19,843 bases of DNA from Acidobacteriota bacterium (GCA_021809235.1 JAKBAG010000021.1:1-19843), one strand, 5' to 3'; counted from the stretch's first letter, positions 1 to 7,841 are shown. Numbers and translations are program-made. The notes: a model not told the origin generated them from the letters alone.

Positions 1-4
1 TTGT

Positions 5-351
5 TCAGGCACACTTCTCCCTGAGCCTTGTCGGCGGTTGCGCCATCAGTCGCGGAAGTCGGATCAGGTTGTGCGCTGCGCAACTGAAGACGAACAGCCA
101 GTCCACTTTCTCGAGGCCTCGCAACTTGACCTGCCGTAGCGAGCCGTTTGCTTCAGCCATCCGAAGCTCTTCTCCACCAGCCAGCGCCGGCTCAGGCCAA
201 CAAACCAGCGAAACAACAGGTTGTAGTCGATCTGCTCGACCAGCAGCCGCTCCAAGCGCACCGAGTAGAACACCTGCAACAACAAGGCTCGAAGAATGTA
301 CTCCGGCGCAATCGACGGACGGCCAGAGTCGGCATACAGCGCATCGAACTC
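5..351 (-). pseudogene. IS5/IS1182-like transposase remnant, internally deleted and frameshifted
   Basis: Reading leftwards from 351, one frame gives an N-terminal stretch typical of IS5/IS1182-type DDE transposases (FDALYADSGRPSIAPEY, then LLLQVFYSVRLERLLVEQ and DYNLLFRWFVGLS). It then jumps straight to a C-terminal segment (RRWLVEKSFGWLKQT). The family normally has a long catalytic core of well over 100 residues, with the first two DDE aspartates, between these two motifs, so most of the core is deleted. Around 145-160 the homologous C-terminus (LRQVKLRGLEKVDWLFVFS, then AAHNLIRLPRLM) continues in another frame and stops at 5-7, which indicates a frameshift as well. An in-frame stop lies just upstream of the first motif. 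The copy is certainly non-functional. The exact IS group is uncertain, and terminal inverted repeats cannot be assessed because the window begins here. Confidence 0.85.
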
Positions 352-420
352 CGCGCACTATCCACGCCGACGCTTCCACTTCGATTCTGCTGCTACCACG
401 CGCGATGCGGGCTATCGGCG

Positions 421-1251
421 CTATTTGCGAAAGAGGCGGGAGAGGATGCCTGGGGATTTGCCGTTGGTGGTTTGGGCTGGGCGGATACGGGAGTCAAAGG
501 GGAGCGATTCGTCGCTGGCCAGGCCGATGGGGTCGGGCTGTGGAGGCAGCTTCTGGCCTGTGATGGCGGCCATGGGATTGTGTCGGCAGAGGCGATCGGC
601 GGTTTCGGTTCCGCAGCGGTTGGCGACGTAGTCGTAGGCCTTGCGCAGGTGGGGTGGGCGCGAGGTGAGATTGTGGGCGTCGGTGGCGAGGAAGTGAATC
701 CAGTTGCGGTCGAGAAGCTGGTTGGAAAAGGCTTCGGCGGTGCGGCCGAAGCGCCCGTAAAGCGAAGAGGCGGTGACCTGAACCAGTGCTCCGTTGCGCA
801 TCCAGTCTGCCATGCGCTCGGGATGCTGAACAAGGATGGGATTGCGCTCAGGATGGGTGAGAATGCAGGTGTAGCCGACACTGCGCAGGCGCATCAGGGC
901 CTGATCGAGCTGGGGCGGAATGGCCAGTTCGGAGAACTCGACGAGCAGGTAGCCTTTGTCGTCGATGGAGTAGCGAAGCGGATGCTCAAGGGCGTCAAAG
1001 ATGTTATCGGCGTTGAGGTGGAAGTCGCAGGCAAGCACGAGCCGGATGCTGGAGCCGAGAGCCTGCTGCAACTCTGCCATTCGCTCGCGGTTGCGTTCGG
1101 CCTGGTAGGGATGAACATCGTTGGCATGGGGAGTGCAGACGATGTGGGTGACGCCTTCGGCAGCGGCCTCACGGGCCATAGCCAGGGAGGTTGCCAGATC
1201 GGGTGACCCGTCGTCGACGCCGTAGATGAGATGGTGATGGATGTCGATCAT
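421..1251 (-). CDS. CpsB/YwqE-type PHP-domain tyrosine-protein phosphatase
   Basis: A 276-residue protein with the PHP metal-dependent fold of the CpsB/YwqE/CapC family. These manganese-dependent phosphatases dephosphorylate bacterial tyrosine kinases (BY-kinases) that control capsule and exopolysaccharide export in the cytoplasm. Metal-site motifs are visible in order: DIHHHLIYGVDDG at residues 3-15, TPHA at 40-43, ACDFHLN at 74-80, LTHPER at 131-136 and ATDAHN at 189-194. Length is normal for the family (about 250 residues) plus a polar C-terminal tail of about 30 residues. It starts 14 bp after purQ on the same strand, so it is probably cotranscribed with purQ. No polysaccharide genes or BY-kinase are visible nearby, so its partner must lie elsewhere. 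The family assignment is strong, but the in vivo substrate is inferred. Confidence 0.9.
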   Translation of the reverse strand: MIDIHHHLIYGVDDGSPDLATSLAMAREAAAEGVTHIVCTPHANDVHPYQAERNRERMAELQQALGSSIRLVLACDFHLNADNIFDALEHPLRYSIDDKGYLLVEFSELAIPPQLDQALMRLRSVGYTCILTHPERNPILVQHPERMADWMRNGALVQVTASSLYGRFGRTAEAFSNQLLDRNWIHFLATDAHNLTSRPPHLRKAYDYVANRCGTETADRLCRHNPMAAITGQKLPPQPDPIGLASDESLPFDSRIRPAQTTNGKSPGILSRLFRK

Positions 1252-1265
1252 GACAGGTTCGGAGG

Positions 1266-1961
1266 TTATCGGGTGGCCAGTGCGGTGATCATGGACTGGA
1301 AGATAGCCAGCCCATCCGCTGAACCCAGAATGGATTCGCTGGATCGATCCGGATGCGGCATCATGCCGAGAACGTTACGCCCCTTGTTGAGTACGCCTGC
1401 AATGTTGTCCAGCGAACCGTTGGGATTGGCCTCGGTGGTGATTGAGCCATCGGCGGCGCAATAACGGAAGACGATGCGGTCTTCAGCTTGCAGTTCGCGC
1501 AGGGTTTCGGCGTTGCAGTAATAGTTGCCTTCCATGTGGCCAATGGGAATGCGGAGTACCTGGCCTGGCTGGAGCTGGCTGGTGAAAGGCGAATGCGTGG
1601 TTTCCGTGCGCAGATGCACCTGCCTGCAGATGTATTTGAGTCCGGCGTTGCGCATGAGCGCGCCGGGGAGCAGGCCGGATTCGGTGAGGATCTGGAATCC
1701 GTTGCAGATGCCAAGGACGAGGCCGCCGGCATCGGCAAATTTGCGGACCGACTGCATGACAGGCGAGAAGCGTGCGATGGCTCCGGTGCGGAGATAGTCG
1801 CCGTAGGCAAAGCCTCCGGGAACAAGCACGGCATCGACGTTCTGAAGGTCTTCGGAATCATGCCAGAGGAAGGTGACCGGCTGATGGGTAATCTCGGCCA
1901 GAACGTGGTAGGTGTCGTGGTCGCAGTTGGAGCCCGGGAAGACAAGAACGCCGAATTTCAT
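1266..1961 (-). CDS. purQ: Phosphoribosylformylglycinamidine synthase, glutaminase subunit PurQ
   Basis: A 231-residue class I glutamine amidotransferase. It hydrolyses glutamine and delivers ammonia to PurL for the conversion of FGAR to FGAM, the fourth step of de novo purine synthesis, in a cytoplasmic PurS-PurQ-PurL complex. Visible features are the N-terminal FGVLVFPGSNCD of PurQ, the oxyanion-strand PGGFAYGDYLR (48-58), the nucleophile Cys86 in GICNGFQ, and the His203 and Glu209 pair in MMPHPDRSSE. Length matches small-type PurQ (about 225-235), which works with PurS, unlike the large fused PurL of enterobacteria. purS and purL are not in the window. It is the first gene of a pair with the downstream PHP phosphatase. 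No strong Shine-Dalgarno is seen before the ATG at 1961. Confidence 0.97.
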   Translation of the reverse strand: MKFGVLVFPGSNCDHDTYHVLAEITHQPVTFLWHDSEDLQNVDAVLVPGGFAYGDYLRTGAIARFSPVMQSVRKFADAGGLVLGICNGFQILTESGLLPGALMRNAGLKYICRQVHLRTETTHSPFTSQLQPGQVLRIPIGHMEGNYYCNAETLRELQAEDRIVFRYCAADGSITTEANPNGSLDNIAGVLNKGRNVLGMMPHPDRSSESILGSADGLAIFQSMITALATR

Positions 1962-1975
1962 ACTTTACAGGGTAA

Positions 1976-1985
1976 CAGCTAGCTG
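1976..1985. repeat. 10-bp perfect palindrome just upstream of purQ
   Basis: CAGCTAGCTG is a perfect palindrome located 14 bp before the purQ start codon. It could be an operator or chance. No known purine repressor box is recognised. Confidence 0.3.
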
Positions 1986-2006
1986 GCTGGATTGCAGTTG
2001 GTCAGC

Positions 2007-2038
2007 ATACGGGCTGTTGCGGGTGCAGCAGCCCGTAT
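2007..2038 (-). terminator. Stem-loop between the GH31 gene and purQ
   Basis: The segments 2007-2020 and 2025-2038 are reverse complements over 14 bp with one G-T pair and a 4-nt loop. The stem is GC-rich and sits 31 bp beyond the GH31 stop codon and 46 bp before the purQ start. No T-run follows on the minus strand, so it is either a weak or Rho-assisted terminator for the GH31 gene or a structure in the purQ leader. Confidence 0.5.
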
Positions 2039-2068
2039 CCAGGGAATCCTACGGTGGGGATGTCCCGG

Positions 2069-4696
2069 CTAGTGGTTACTGGTGTCCAGCGTCAGGTCAA
2101 TGGCGTTGCCGTTGTCGGGGACGAAGGCGAGGATGCGGTGATGGTCCCTGTCAAAGGAGGCAGCAACTGGCCCGGTGGAGGATGTGGCGGTATGGACGGG
2201 CCCTGTGGCTCCGTAGACTTCCACGCGGTACTGGGTCCACCATGGGGTGAAGCTGCCCTGATGGGCACCGATGTGGATCTGAATGCCGGTTGGGGTGCGA
2301 TGGCAGGTGAAGCTGAGGCGCAGGAAGTCGCCCTTGCGGTAAGCGTAGCTGATGCCATCGTCGAGGTAGAGTGAGCCGCTGCAGGGCTCCTGGGCGCGGA
2401 GTGCACCGACGGGGCTATTCGGCGGGTAGACGCGCAGGGTGAGCGGACCGGAGGGTTTTTCCATGGTGCTTTGCACGAGCGGCTGCATGGGTACGATCGT
2501 GCCGCTGCGGACGAAGACGGGCAGTTTGTCGATGGTGGGGTGGAGGGTGATCTGCAGATCCTGGTCGGGGATGTTGTCATTGCCGACGCGCATGCGCTGC
2601 TGATCATCGGCGACGACGGGCGCGCCGGTCCAGAAGTCATACCAGCCGACGGGAGGCAGGACGGCCTGATAGTCATCGAGCATGTCGGGGTAGGGACTGG
2701 GCGCGATGAGCAGGTCCGGGCCGAGCAGGAACTCACTGCCGTTGTTGAAGTCGAGCGGATGGTGGTCGTGGCTGGCGTCAGGAAATTCGAGGAAGAGCGG
2801 ACGCAGGATGGGCAGGCCGGTGCGGCTCATCTCTTCGGCGACAGTGTAGAGGTAAGGCATGAGCCGGTAGCGGGTTTCGATGAAGTGGCGGCGCAGGTCG
2901 AGATCCTGCGTTGTGCCGTCGTTCCAAGGCTCCTGCGGGTGGGTTCCCATCGAGGTGTGGTCGCGGTCAATGGGCTGGAAGGCGGCAATCTCCAGCCAGC
3001 GGGTGAGCAGCTCCGGCTGCGGTGAACCGGCAAATCCGCCCACGTCGGCTCCGGCGAGCGCGAAGCCGCTGAGGCCGAGATTGGCAAGCTGCGGGATGGT
3101 CTGGCGCAGGTGGTTCCAGGTGCTGGAGTTGTCGCCGGTCCAGGTGGCGGCGTAGCGCTGGCCACCGGCGTAGCTGGCGCGGGTGAGCACAAAGGGACGG
3201 GTGTTGGGATCGAGCCTGCGCAGGCCGTCAAAAGTACCGCGCGAGTTCTCCATACCGAAGAGGTTGTGAATCTCCAGGTGGTTGGCGGTGCGTTTGGCAA
3301 AGCCCGGCTCGTCGATGCGGTGCTGTACGTCATCGGGCATGGTCTTGGAGGGGACGCCGAAGACGGAGGGCTCGTTCATGTCATTCCAGAAGCCAGCGGC
3401 GCCGTCGTGGACAAAGTCGGCGTAGAGGGTGCCCCACCAGTCACGACTGGCCTGCTGGGTGAAGTCGGGAAATACGGCCGGTCCGGGCCAGACATCGCCG
3501 GAGTAGACGGTCCCGTCGGGGTTGTGGACGAAGTAGTTGCCGGCAATGCCCTGGTCGTAGGGTTTGTAGCCGGCATTGGGTACGCGAGCGATGTGAAGGT
3601 CCGTGATGAGCACAGTGCGGATGCGCTGGGCCAGCAGATCGTGGATCATGCCGGAGAAGTGGGGAAATCGTGTGGTGTCTACGGTAAAGGGGCGGTACTT
3701 GAACTGATAGTCGATGTCGAGATAGATGGCGTCGACGGGAATGCGCTCGCTGCGCAGGCGGGCGGCGATGGCGCGGACGGTGCTTTCCGGGTAGTAGCTG
3801 TAGCGCGACTGCTGGAAGCCGAGGGTCCACATGGGCGGCAGCGGGGTGGTTCCGGTGAGCCATGCCCAGTCTTCGACGACGGCCTTGGGGGTAGGACCGT
3901 AGAAGATGTAGAGATCAAGCGGACCATTGTCGGCACCGAAGGAGTAGATGTTGCGCAACTCCTTGTCGAAGTCGAAGCTGGTGCGCCAGGTATTGTCGAG
4001 GAACAGGCCGCCGCAGATGCCGTCACGGAATGTCATGAAGTAGGGGATGGATTTGTAGATGGGGTCGGTGGATTCCTGCCAGCCGTAAGCGTCGGTGTTC
4101 CAGTTGGTGAAGGCCTGGTTGCGGCGGTCCAGTGGCCCGGGCTTGTCGCCAAGTCCAAAGTAGTGCTCGTTGTCCGGGGACTGGGCATAGAAGCGAAAGT
4201 TGGCGCCGTGGTACTCGATAGGGTGATCGGGCGGCGTCTGCACGAGGATATTACCGTTGTTGTCCTTGACGGAAATGGCCAGTGTGGTGCGGTTAACGGT
4301 GAAGTGCAGGCTGGCGGTGCGGAAGCCAACGAAGCCCTCTGACTGCTCAGGGTGTACGACAACGCTGGAAGTCCGCGACGAGGGCAGCACAGCCCAGGAG
4401 GCATCTTCCGGCAGCGTGCCGGATGGGCCGACGCGGAGGCGGAGCAGGTCGTCGCGCAGGGCGGTGATGCGGAGGATGGCTGAGCCGGAGCGCAGTTCGA
4501 TGCCATTGGGCAAGGGATGCGCGGCGGTCACGTGATTGAGCACAATGGGCTGCATAGGAGCCTGAGCTAGGAGCGAACGGCCGACAACAAGCAGGGCAAG
4601 CACAAGGGCGGCGCTGGCAGCCAGAAGACGGCTTCGCAAGGCAGATAGGCGAGAAGCAGGCGCGAGATGCACGAGGAATTGCGGACAGGACGGCAT
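2069..4696 (-). CDS. Exported glycoside hydrolase family 31 alpha-glucosidase
   Basis: An 875-residue GH31 enzyme, a retaining hydrolase acting on alpha-glucosides or related alpha-glycosides. The N-terminus has a basic/hydrophobic signal region (about 20-46, ending SLLAQA), so it is predicted to be periplasmic or surface-located. The N-terminal beta-domain runs to about residue 270 and contains YFGLGDKPGPLDRR. The (beta/alpha)8 barrel follows: MWTLGFQQSRYSYYP (289-303), DAIYLDIDY (322-330), the nucleophile Asp439 in WNDMNEP, and the acid/base Asp522 in WTGDNSSTW. C-terminal beta-domains include LPVFVRSGTIVPMQ and YLDDG. The frame stays open upstream to 5065, but the ATG at 4696 is chosen because GAGG lies 6 nt before it, a signal peptide follows at once, and the longer version would overlap the divergent hydrolase gene. 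It appears monocistronic. Exact substrate (maltose, isomaltose or xyloside) cannot be read from the sequence. Confidence 0.95.
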   Translation of the reverse strand: MPSCPQFLVHLAPASRLSALRSRLLAASAALVLALLVVGRSLLAQAPMQPIVLNHVTAAHPLPNGIELRSGSAILRITALRDDLLRLRVGPSGTLPEDASWAVLPSSRTSSVVVHPEQSEGFVGFRTASLHFTVNRTTLAISVKDNNGNILVQTPPDHPIEYHGANFRFYAQSPDNEHYFGLGDKPGPLDRRNQAFTNWNTDAYGWQESTDPIYKSIPYFMTFRDGICGGLFLDNTWRTSFDFDKELRNIYSFGADNGPLDLYIFYGPTPKAVVEDWAWLTGTTPLPPMWTLGFQQSRYSYYPESTVRAIAARLRSERIPVDAIYLDIDYQFKYRPFTVDTTRFPHFSGMIHDLLAQRIRTVLITDLHIARVPNAGYKPYDQGIAGNYFVHNPDGTVYSGDVWPGPAVFPDFTQQASRDWWGTLYADFVHDGAAGFWNDMNEPSVFGVPSKTMPDDVQHRIDEPGFAKRTANHLEIHNLFGMENSRGTFDGLRRLDPNTRPFVLTRASYAGGQRYAATWTGDNSSTWNHLRQTIPQLANLGLSGFALAGADVGGFAGSPQPELLTRWLEIAAFQPIDRDHTSMGTHPQEPWNDGTTQDLDLRRHFIETRYRLMPYLYTVAEEMSRTGLPILRPLFLEFPDASHDHHPLDFNNGSEFLLGPDLLIAPSPYPDMLDDYQAVLPPVGWYDFWTGAPVVADDQQRMRVGNDNIPDQDLQITLHPTIDKLPVFVRSGTIVPMQPLVQSTMEKPSGPLTLRVYPPNSPVGALRAQEPCSGSLYLDDGISYAYRKGDFLRLSFTCHRTPTGIQIHIGAHQGSFTPWWTQYRVEVYGATGPVHTATSSTGPVAASFDRDHHRILAFVPDNGNAIDLTLDTSNH

Positions 4697-4702
4697 GGAA
4701 AA

Positions 4703-4707
4703 CCTCA
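4703..4707 (-). promoter_or_regulatory. Ribosome binding site deciding the GH31 start
   Basis: TGAGG on the minus strand is spaced 6 nt from the ATG at 4696. It supports this start over the upstream ATG at 5065. Confidence 0.7.
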
Positions 4708-4817
4708 GAGGAAAGAGTTGCAGGCGATACGGAAGAAGGATAGCGGATGGATCGCTTGAGGTGGGGATGAAAACACAAAGATGGTGGAAATTCGAGATTC
4801 TGCTGGATCGGAAAAGG

Positions 4818-4850
4818 GGATTTCGACCGCTTCTCTGTGGATTTCGACCG
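4818..4850. repeat. Exact 12-bp direct repeat with 21-bp period
   Basis: GGATTTCGACCG occurs at 4818-4829 and again at 4839-4850, two helical turns apart, in the divergent intergenic region between the GH31 gene and the hydrolase-kinase-regulator operon. It is seen directly. Its regulatory role is inferred. Confidence 0.9.
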
Positions 4851-4855
4851 TTGGT
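4826..4855 (+). promoter_or_regulatory. Putative LytTR response-regulator binding site
   Basis: The second half-site ACCGTTGGT (4847-4855) fits the published LytTR consensus [TA][AC][CA]GTTN[AG][TG] at every position. The first, ACCGCTTCT (4826-4834), fits it at most positions. They are separated by exactly 12 bp (21-bp period), the spacing known for LytTR-type regulators such as AgrA. The sites sit inside a longer exact direct repeat and 56 bp upstream of the operon that encodes a LytTR regulator. The binding itself is inference, and no clear -35/-10 pair is visible downstream. Confidence 0.5.
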
Positions 4856-4900
4856 GGAGTGATTTCTCAGTCCGGGAAATGGCGGTGCAGGATGGTTGGC

Positions 4901-4906
4901 AGGAGG
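4901..4906 (+). promoter_or_regulatory. Strong ribosome binding site deciding the hydrolase start
   Basis: A full AGGAGG lies 5 nt before the ATG at 4912. This favours that codon over the in-frame ATG at 4837, which lies within the region of the direct repeats. Confidence 0.8.
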
Positions 4907-4911
4907 GCGAT

Positions 4912-5904
4912 ATGCCAAAGAGAATTCAAAGTTCATTGCAGGAGCAACGTGGTGGGTCGTTTGGGAAGGGATTGACGACGGTAGGGATTCTGTTCGTGCT
5001 GGTTTGGATATGCGTTGAAACGGTTGCGGCGAAGGGGCAGGTTCCGGGTGCAGCGTCGAAGACACCGCACCCGAGTTTTGAGGTTCGTTCGGTGGGAAGC
5101 GGACCGGCGATTCTGATGATTCCCGGCCTGTCCTCAGGCGCGAGTACGTGGGATGGGACGGTGGATGCGCTGAAAGGGCGGTTTCGCTGTATCACGATCG
5201 GTGTTGCAGGATTTGCCGGTGTTGCTCCGGTTCCCGGTCTTACTTTGGAGATGGTACGGGATCAGTTGGCAGGGTATATTCGCAGTGAGCATCTGCAGCG
5301 GCCCATCCTCATGGGGCACAGCCTGGGAGGTGCGATTGCGATGGATCTGGCTGCACGATATCCGACACTGGTTGGGCCGGTGGTGGTGGTCGATGCACTT
5401 CCATTCATGGCAGAAGCATGGTTTGAAGTCCCTACGCTGGATGCTGCAAAGCCATTTCTGGCGCAGATGGGAGCCGGTATGCGGGCAATGAGTGCTGCCC
5501 AGTGGGCAGCGTATCAACAGTCCGGTGCGACCACACGAACGATGGCAAGCTCGCCCGCGGACCAGAAAAGGCTTATGGAATGGGGCCTAGCCTCTGACCA
5601 GAAAACAGTGACGGATACAATGCTGGAACTGTTGGGGGAGGATCTGCGGGGCGAGCTGAAACAGATCCAGACACCGGTGCTGGTGATTGGCACATGGGCT
5701 GGCCTGCAAAGCCCCGGAGTGACAAAGGAATCTGTGAAGAGGCTTTTTCTGGAGCAGTACGCCGGTGTACATGATCTGGATCTGGTTATGGCGGACAAGG
5801 AGCGTCACTTTGTGATGTGGGACAATCCGAATTGGTTTGAAGCCACGCTGGAAGGCTTTCTAAGCAGGAATTCGGTCGCAGCAGCAGATGCGGCAGGCCA
5901 ATGA
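4912..5904 (+). CDS. Exported alpha/beta-hydrolase, first gene of a two-component operon
   Basis: A 330-residue alpha/beta-hydrolase-fold protein. A hydrophobic segment at about residues 21-40 is a signal peptide or N-terminal anchor, so the enzyme domain is predicted outside the cytoplasmic membrane. Visible motifs are the oxyanion-region MIPGLSSGASTWDG (69-82), the nucleophile elbow GHSLGG with Ser137, VVVVDALPF (157-165), and the likely catalytic His299 in ERHFVMWDNP. The acid residue is not obvious: the strand where it is often found reads VLVIGTWAGLQS. The stop codon overlaps the start of the kinase gene (ATGA at 5901-5904), so the two are translationally coupled. Substrate is unknown. 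The coupling suggests that its product or substrate relates to what the kinase senses, which is inference. The family could equally be an esterase, lactonase or peptidase. Confidence 0.85.
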   Translation: MPKRIQSSLQEQRGGSFGKGLTTVGILFVLVWICVETVAAKGQVPGAASKTPHPSFEVRSVGSGPAILMIPGLSSGASTWDGTVDALKGRFRCITIGVAGFAGVAPVPGLTLEMVRDQLAGYIRSEHLQRPILMGHSLGGAIAMDLAARYPTLVGPVVVVDALPFMAEAWFEVPTLDAAKPFLAQMGAGMRAMSAAQWAAYQQSGATTRTMASSPADQKRLMEWGLASDQKTVTDTMLELLGEDLRGELKQIQTPVLVIGTWAGLQSPGVTKESVKRLFLEQYAGVHDLDLVMADKERHFVMWDNPNWFEATLEGFLSRNSVAAADAAGQ

Positions 5905-7061
5905 AAGCGGCTGGGGAGAACAGCCAGAATCCAATGTCAATGCAAACACAAGGCGGGAAGAAAGTACCGGGAGCCATAACGAGGGCTGGCTCCCGGACGT
6001 ATTGGATTTGTCAGGTGGTGGGCTGGGGTGGCTATGGTTTGGGCTACTACGCCACAGTGCTGCTTCCACTTCACCAGGCGGGATGGGCACAGTGCACCTC
6101 GGATGCGTTGTACTGCGCGGCGGGATTGACAACGACACATCTGTTGCGCGGATGGATGCGAAGCAGGAGATGGCTGCAACGGGATTCGATACAGCTTCTG
6201 TGGCGGTTGATTGCTGCCTGTTGTCTGCTGGGAGGAGTTCAGGCCGTTGTGCTGGAAAGTGCACTTCTGCTGTTCAGGGTCGTGGATCGAAGCCAGATTT
6301 ACCATCTGCCCGCAACACTGCTCATTATCAGCTTCTTCAGTGCAATCCTGATCGGGCTATGGATAGCCGTCTACATTGTTGTGAATGCGCTGCGAATCCG
6401 TCGCAGGGCAGAACTCGACAAACTGAGGGCAGAGCTGCGTTTGCAGGAAGCCCAGTTAAGAGCGCTGCGGCAGCAGATCAACCCGCATTTCCTCTTTAAC
6501 AGCTTGAACAGCATTCGCAGCATGATTCAGGAAGATGCCGCGAGTGCGCGCGAAATGCTGACGCGGCTGGCCGATTTGCTGCGATTTTCCCTGCAGGCGG
6601 GCGAACAGGGTATGGTGACCATGGCCGAGGAGCTGCGGGTAGTGAAGGATTATCTTGCTCTGGAGGCGATTCGGCTGGAAGAACGACTTCAGGTGGAGTG
6701 GCAGGTGGATGCCACTGTGCTGTCGGTGGTCTTTCCCGCGATGATGTTACAGGGGCTCGTGGAGAATGCGATCAAGCATGGAGTTTCGCGCAGAATGAAG
6801 GGGGGCTGGATCCGGATCGAAGTCAGTCGCCAGAAAGGACTCCTGCGTATCTGTGTGGAGAATAGTGGCACATTGGGGGAACAAGGCCAGGGAGGCATCG
6901 GACTGAGTAACACGCAGGAAAGACTGCAACTGCTGTATGCAGGAAAGGCCGGAGTTGAGATGACAGCGACCGATGTGCCATCGGTCCGGGTACAACTCTG
7001 GCTACCGCTAGAGTCGGCTTTTGGCTCCGCGTCTGAAGTGCGGATTCGGGGGGTGTTATGA
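5901..7061 (+). CDS. LytS/YehU-type membrane sensor histidine kinase
   Basis: A 386-residue histidine kinase of the His_kinase (PF06580) class. About four membrane segments occupy residues 33-56, 66-82, 99-126 and 137-162, with no large extracytoplasmic domain. A basic linker and coiled coil (165-192) lead into the phosphoacceptor box RQQINPHFLFNSLNSIR with His196. The ATP-binding lobe has the N-box LVENAIKHG (286-294) and glycine box GGIGLSNTQERL (331-342). It should phosphorylate the LytTR regulator encoded directly downstream. Both ends overlap neighbours by ATGA (5901-5904 and 7058-7061), giving a tightly coupled three-gene unit. The first ATG is used. ATGs at 5934 and 5940 are possible alternatives because the Shine-Dalgarno at 5901 is weak, as expected for coupled translation. 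The signal sensed is unknown. Confidence 0.93.
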   Translation: MKAAGENSQNPMSMQTQGGKKVPGAITRAGSRTYWICQVVGWGGYGLGYYATVLLPLHQAGWAQCTSDALYCAAGLTTTHLLRGWMRSRRWLQRDSIQLLWRLIAACCLLGGVQAVVLESALLLFRVVDRSQIYHLPATLLIISFFSAILIGLWIAVYIVVNALRIRRRAELDKLRAELRLQEAQLRALRQQINPHFLFNSLNSIRSMIQEDAASAREMLTRLADLLRFSLQAGEQGMVTMAEELRVVKDYLALEAIRLEERLQVEWQVDATVLSVVFPAMMLQGLVENAIKHGVSRRMKGGWIRIEVSRQKGLLRICVENSGTLGEQGQGGIGLSNTQERLQLLYAGKAGVEMTATDVPSVRVQLWLPLESAFGSASEVRIRGVL

Positions 7062-7792
7062 AAGCTCTGATTGCGGATGATGAACGACTGGCAAGACTGG
7101 AACTGCGACGTCTGCTGAAAGCATATGTGGATGTGGAGATTATTGGAGAAGCGCGCAATGGGGTGGAAGTGATCGAGGCGGTGGAACGGCTCGGGCCGGA
7201 TCTGATGTTTCTGGATGTTGAAATGCCGGGTGGAACCGGATTGGAAGTGCTGGCACGCATACCGGATCCGCCGCAGACAATCTTTACGACGGCTTATTCG
7301 GAGCATGCGCTGCGCGCCATTGAATTGAACGCGGTGGATTATCTTCTGAAGCCGATCTCCCCGGATCGCCTTGCCGAGGCACTGCAGCGAGTGCGCCAGC
7401 GGTTGCAGCAGGCGGGAATGGACGCTTCGGAACACGCGCCGAAAGCAAAACAGGTAGCGGCACTGCCCATGCGACAGTTTTTCCTGCAGGATGGAGAGCG
7501 GTGCTGGCTGGTAGCGCCTCGCGAAATCCGACTGTTTCGAGCGGAAGGCAATTACACCCGAGTCTACTTTGGAGAGCATCAGCCACTGATCTACCGCCCT
7601 TTGTTGCGGATCGAGGAACGGCTGGATGCCCATGTTTTCTTCCGCGCCAATCGCTCCGAGCTGGTGAATCTGCACTGGGTGCAGTCCGTGTCCCCTGAGG
7701 GAGATGGACTCTTCATCACGCTTCGCGGAGGGCCGGAGATCGCAGTTTCAAGACGACAAACGCGGCTTTGGAAGGAACGGCTGGAGCTGTGA
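7058..7792 (+). CDS. LytTR-family DNA-binding response regulator
   Basis: A 244-residue response regulator. The receiver domain covers residues 1-118, with acidic pair Asp7-Asp8, phosphoacceptor Asp53 in MFLDVEMPGG, the TTAY switch region (77-80) and Lys98 in YLLKPIS. After a short linker, the LytTR DNA-binding domain spans about 138-242, with IRLFRAEGNYTRVYF, FFRANRSELVNLHWV and IAVSRRQTRLWKE. It is the cognate partner of the upstream LytS-type kinase and overlaps it by ATGA. LytTR regulators bind paired direct half-sites about 21 bp apart. Such an arrangement exists at 4826-4855, upstream of this same operon, suggesting autoregulation. No terminator is evident after the stop, and the next gene (yebC family) has its own promoter-like sequence. 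Confidence 0.95.
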   Translation: MKALIADDERLARLELRRLLKAYVDVEIIGEARNGVEVIEAVERLGPDLMFLDVEMPGGTGLEVLARIPDPPQTIFTTAYSEHALRAIELNAVDYLLKPISPDRLAEALQRVRQRLQQAGMDASEHAPKAKQVAALPMRQFFLQDGERCWLVAPREIRLFRAEGNYTRVYFGEHQPLIYRPLLRIEERLDAHVFFRANRSELVNLHWVQSVSPEGDGLFITLRGGPEIAVSRRQTRLWKERLEL

Positions 7793-7841
7793 TGGGGTTG
7801 AAATTGGCCGGGTTTCTGCGGTGAAGGTTGTATTTAGTGGA

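Noticed and set aside
148..1206. 352-residue plus-strand open frame opposite the PHP phosphatase
   Set aside because: Antisense shadow of a clearly conserved gene in GC-rich DNA. It has no recognisable domain.
3110..4342. 410-residue plus-strand open frame opposite the GH31 gene
   Set aside because: Composition rich in Gly and Val is typical of an antisense frame of a GC-rich gene, and the GH31 motifs are on the other strand.
4697..5065. N-terminal extension of the GH31 reading frame by 123 residues
   Set aside because: The extension is low-complexity and proline-rich, overlaps the divergent hydrolase gene, and is not needed: the ATG at 4696 has a good ribosome binding site and begins a signal peptide.
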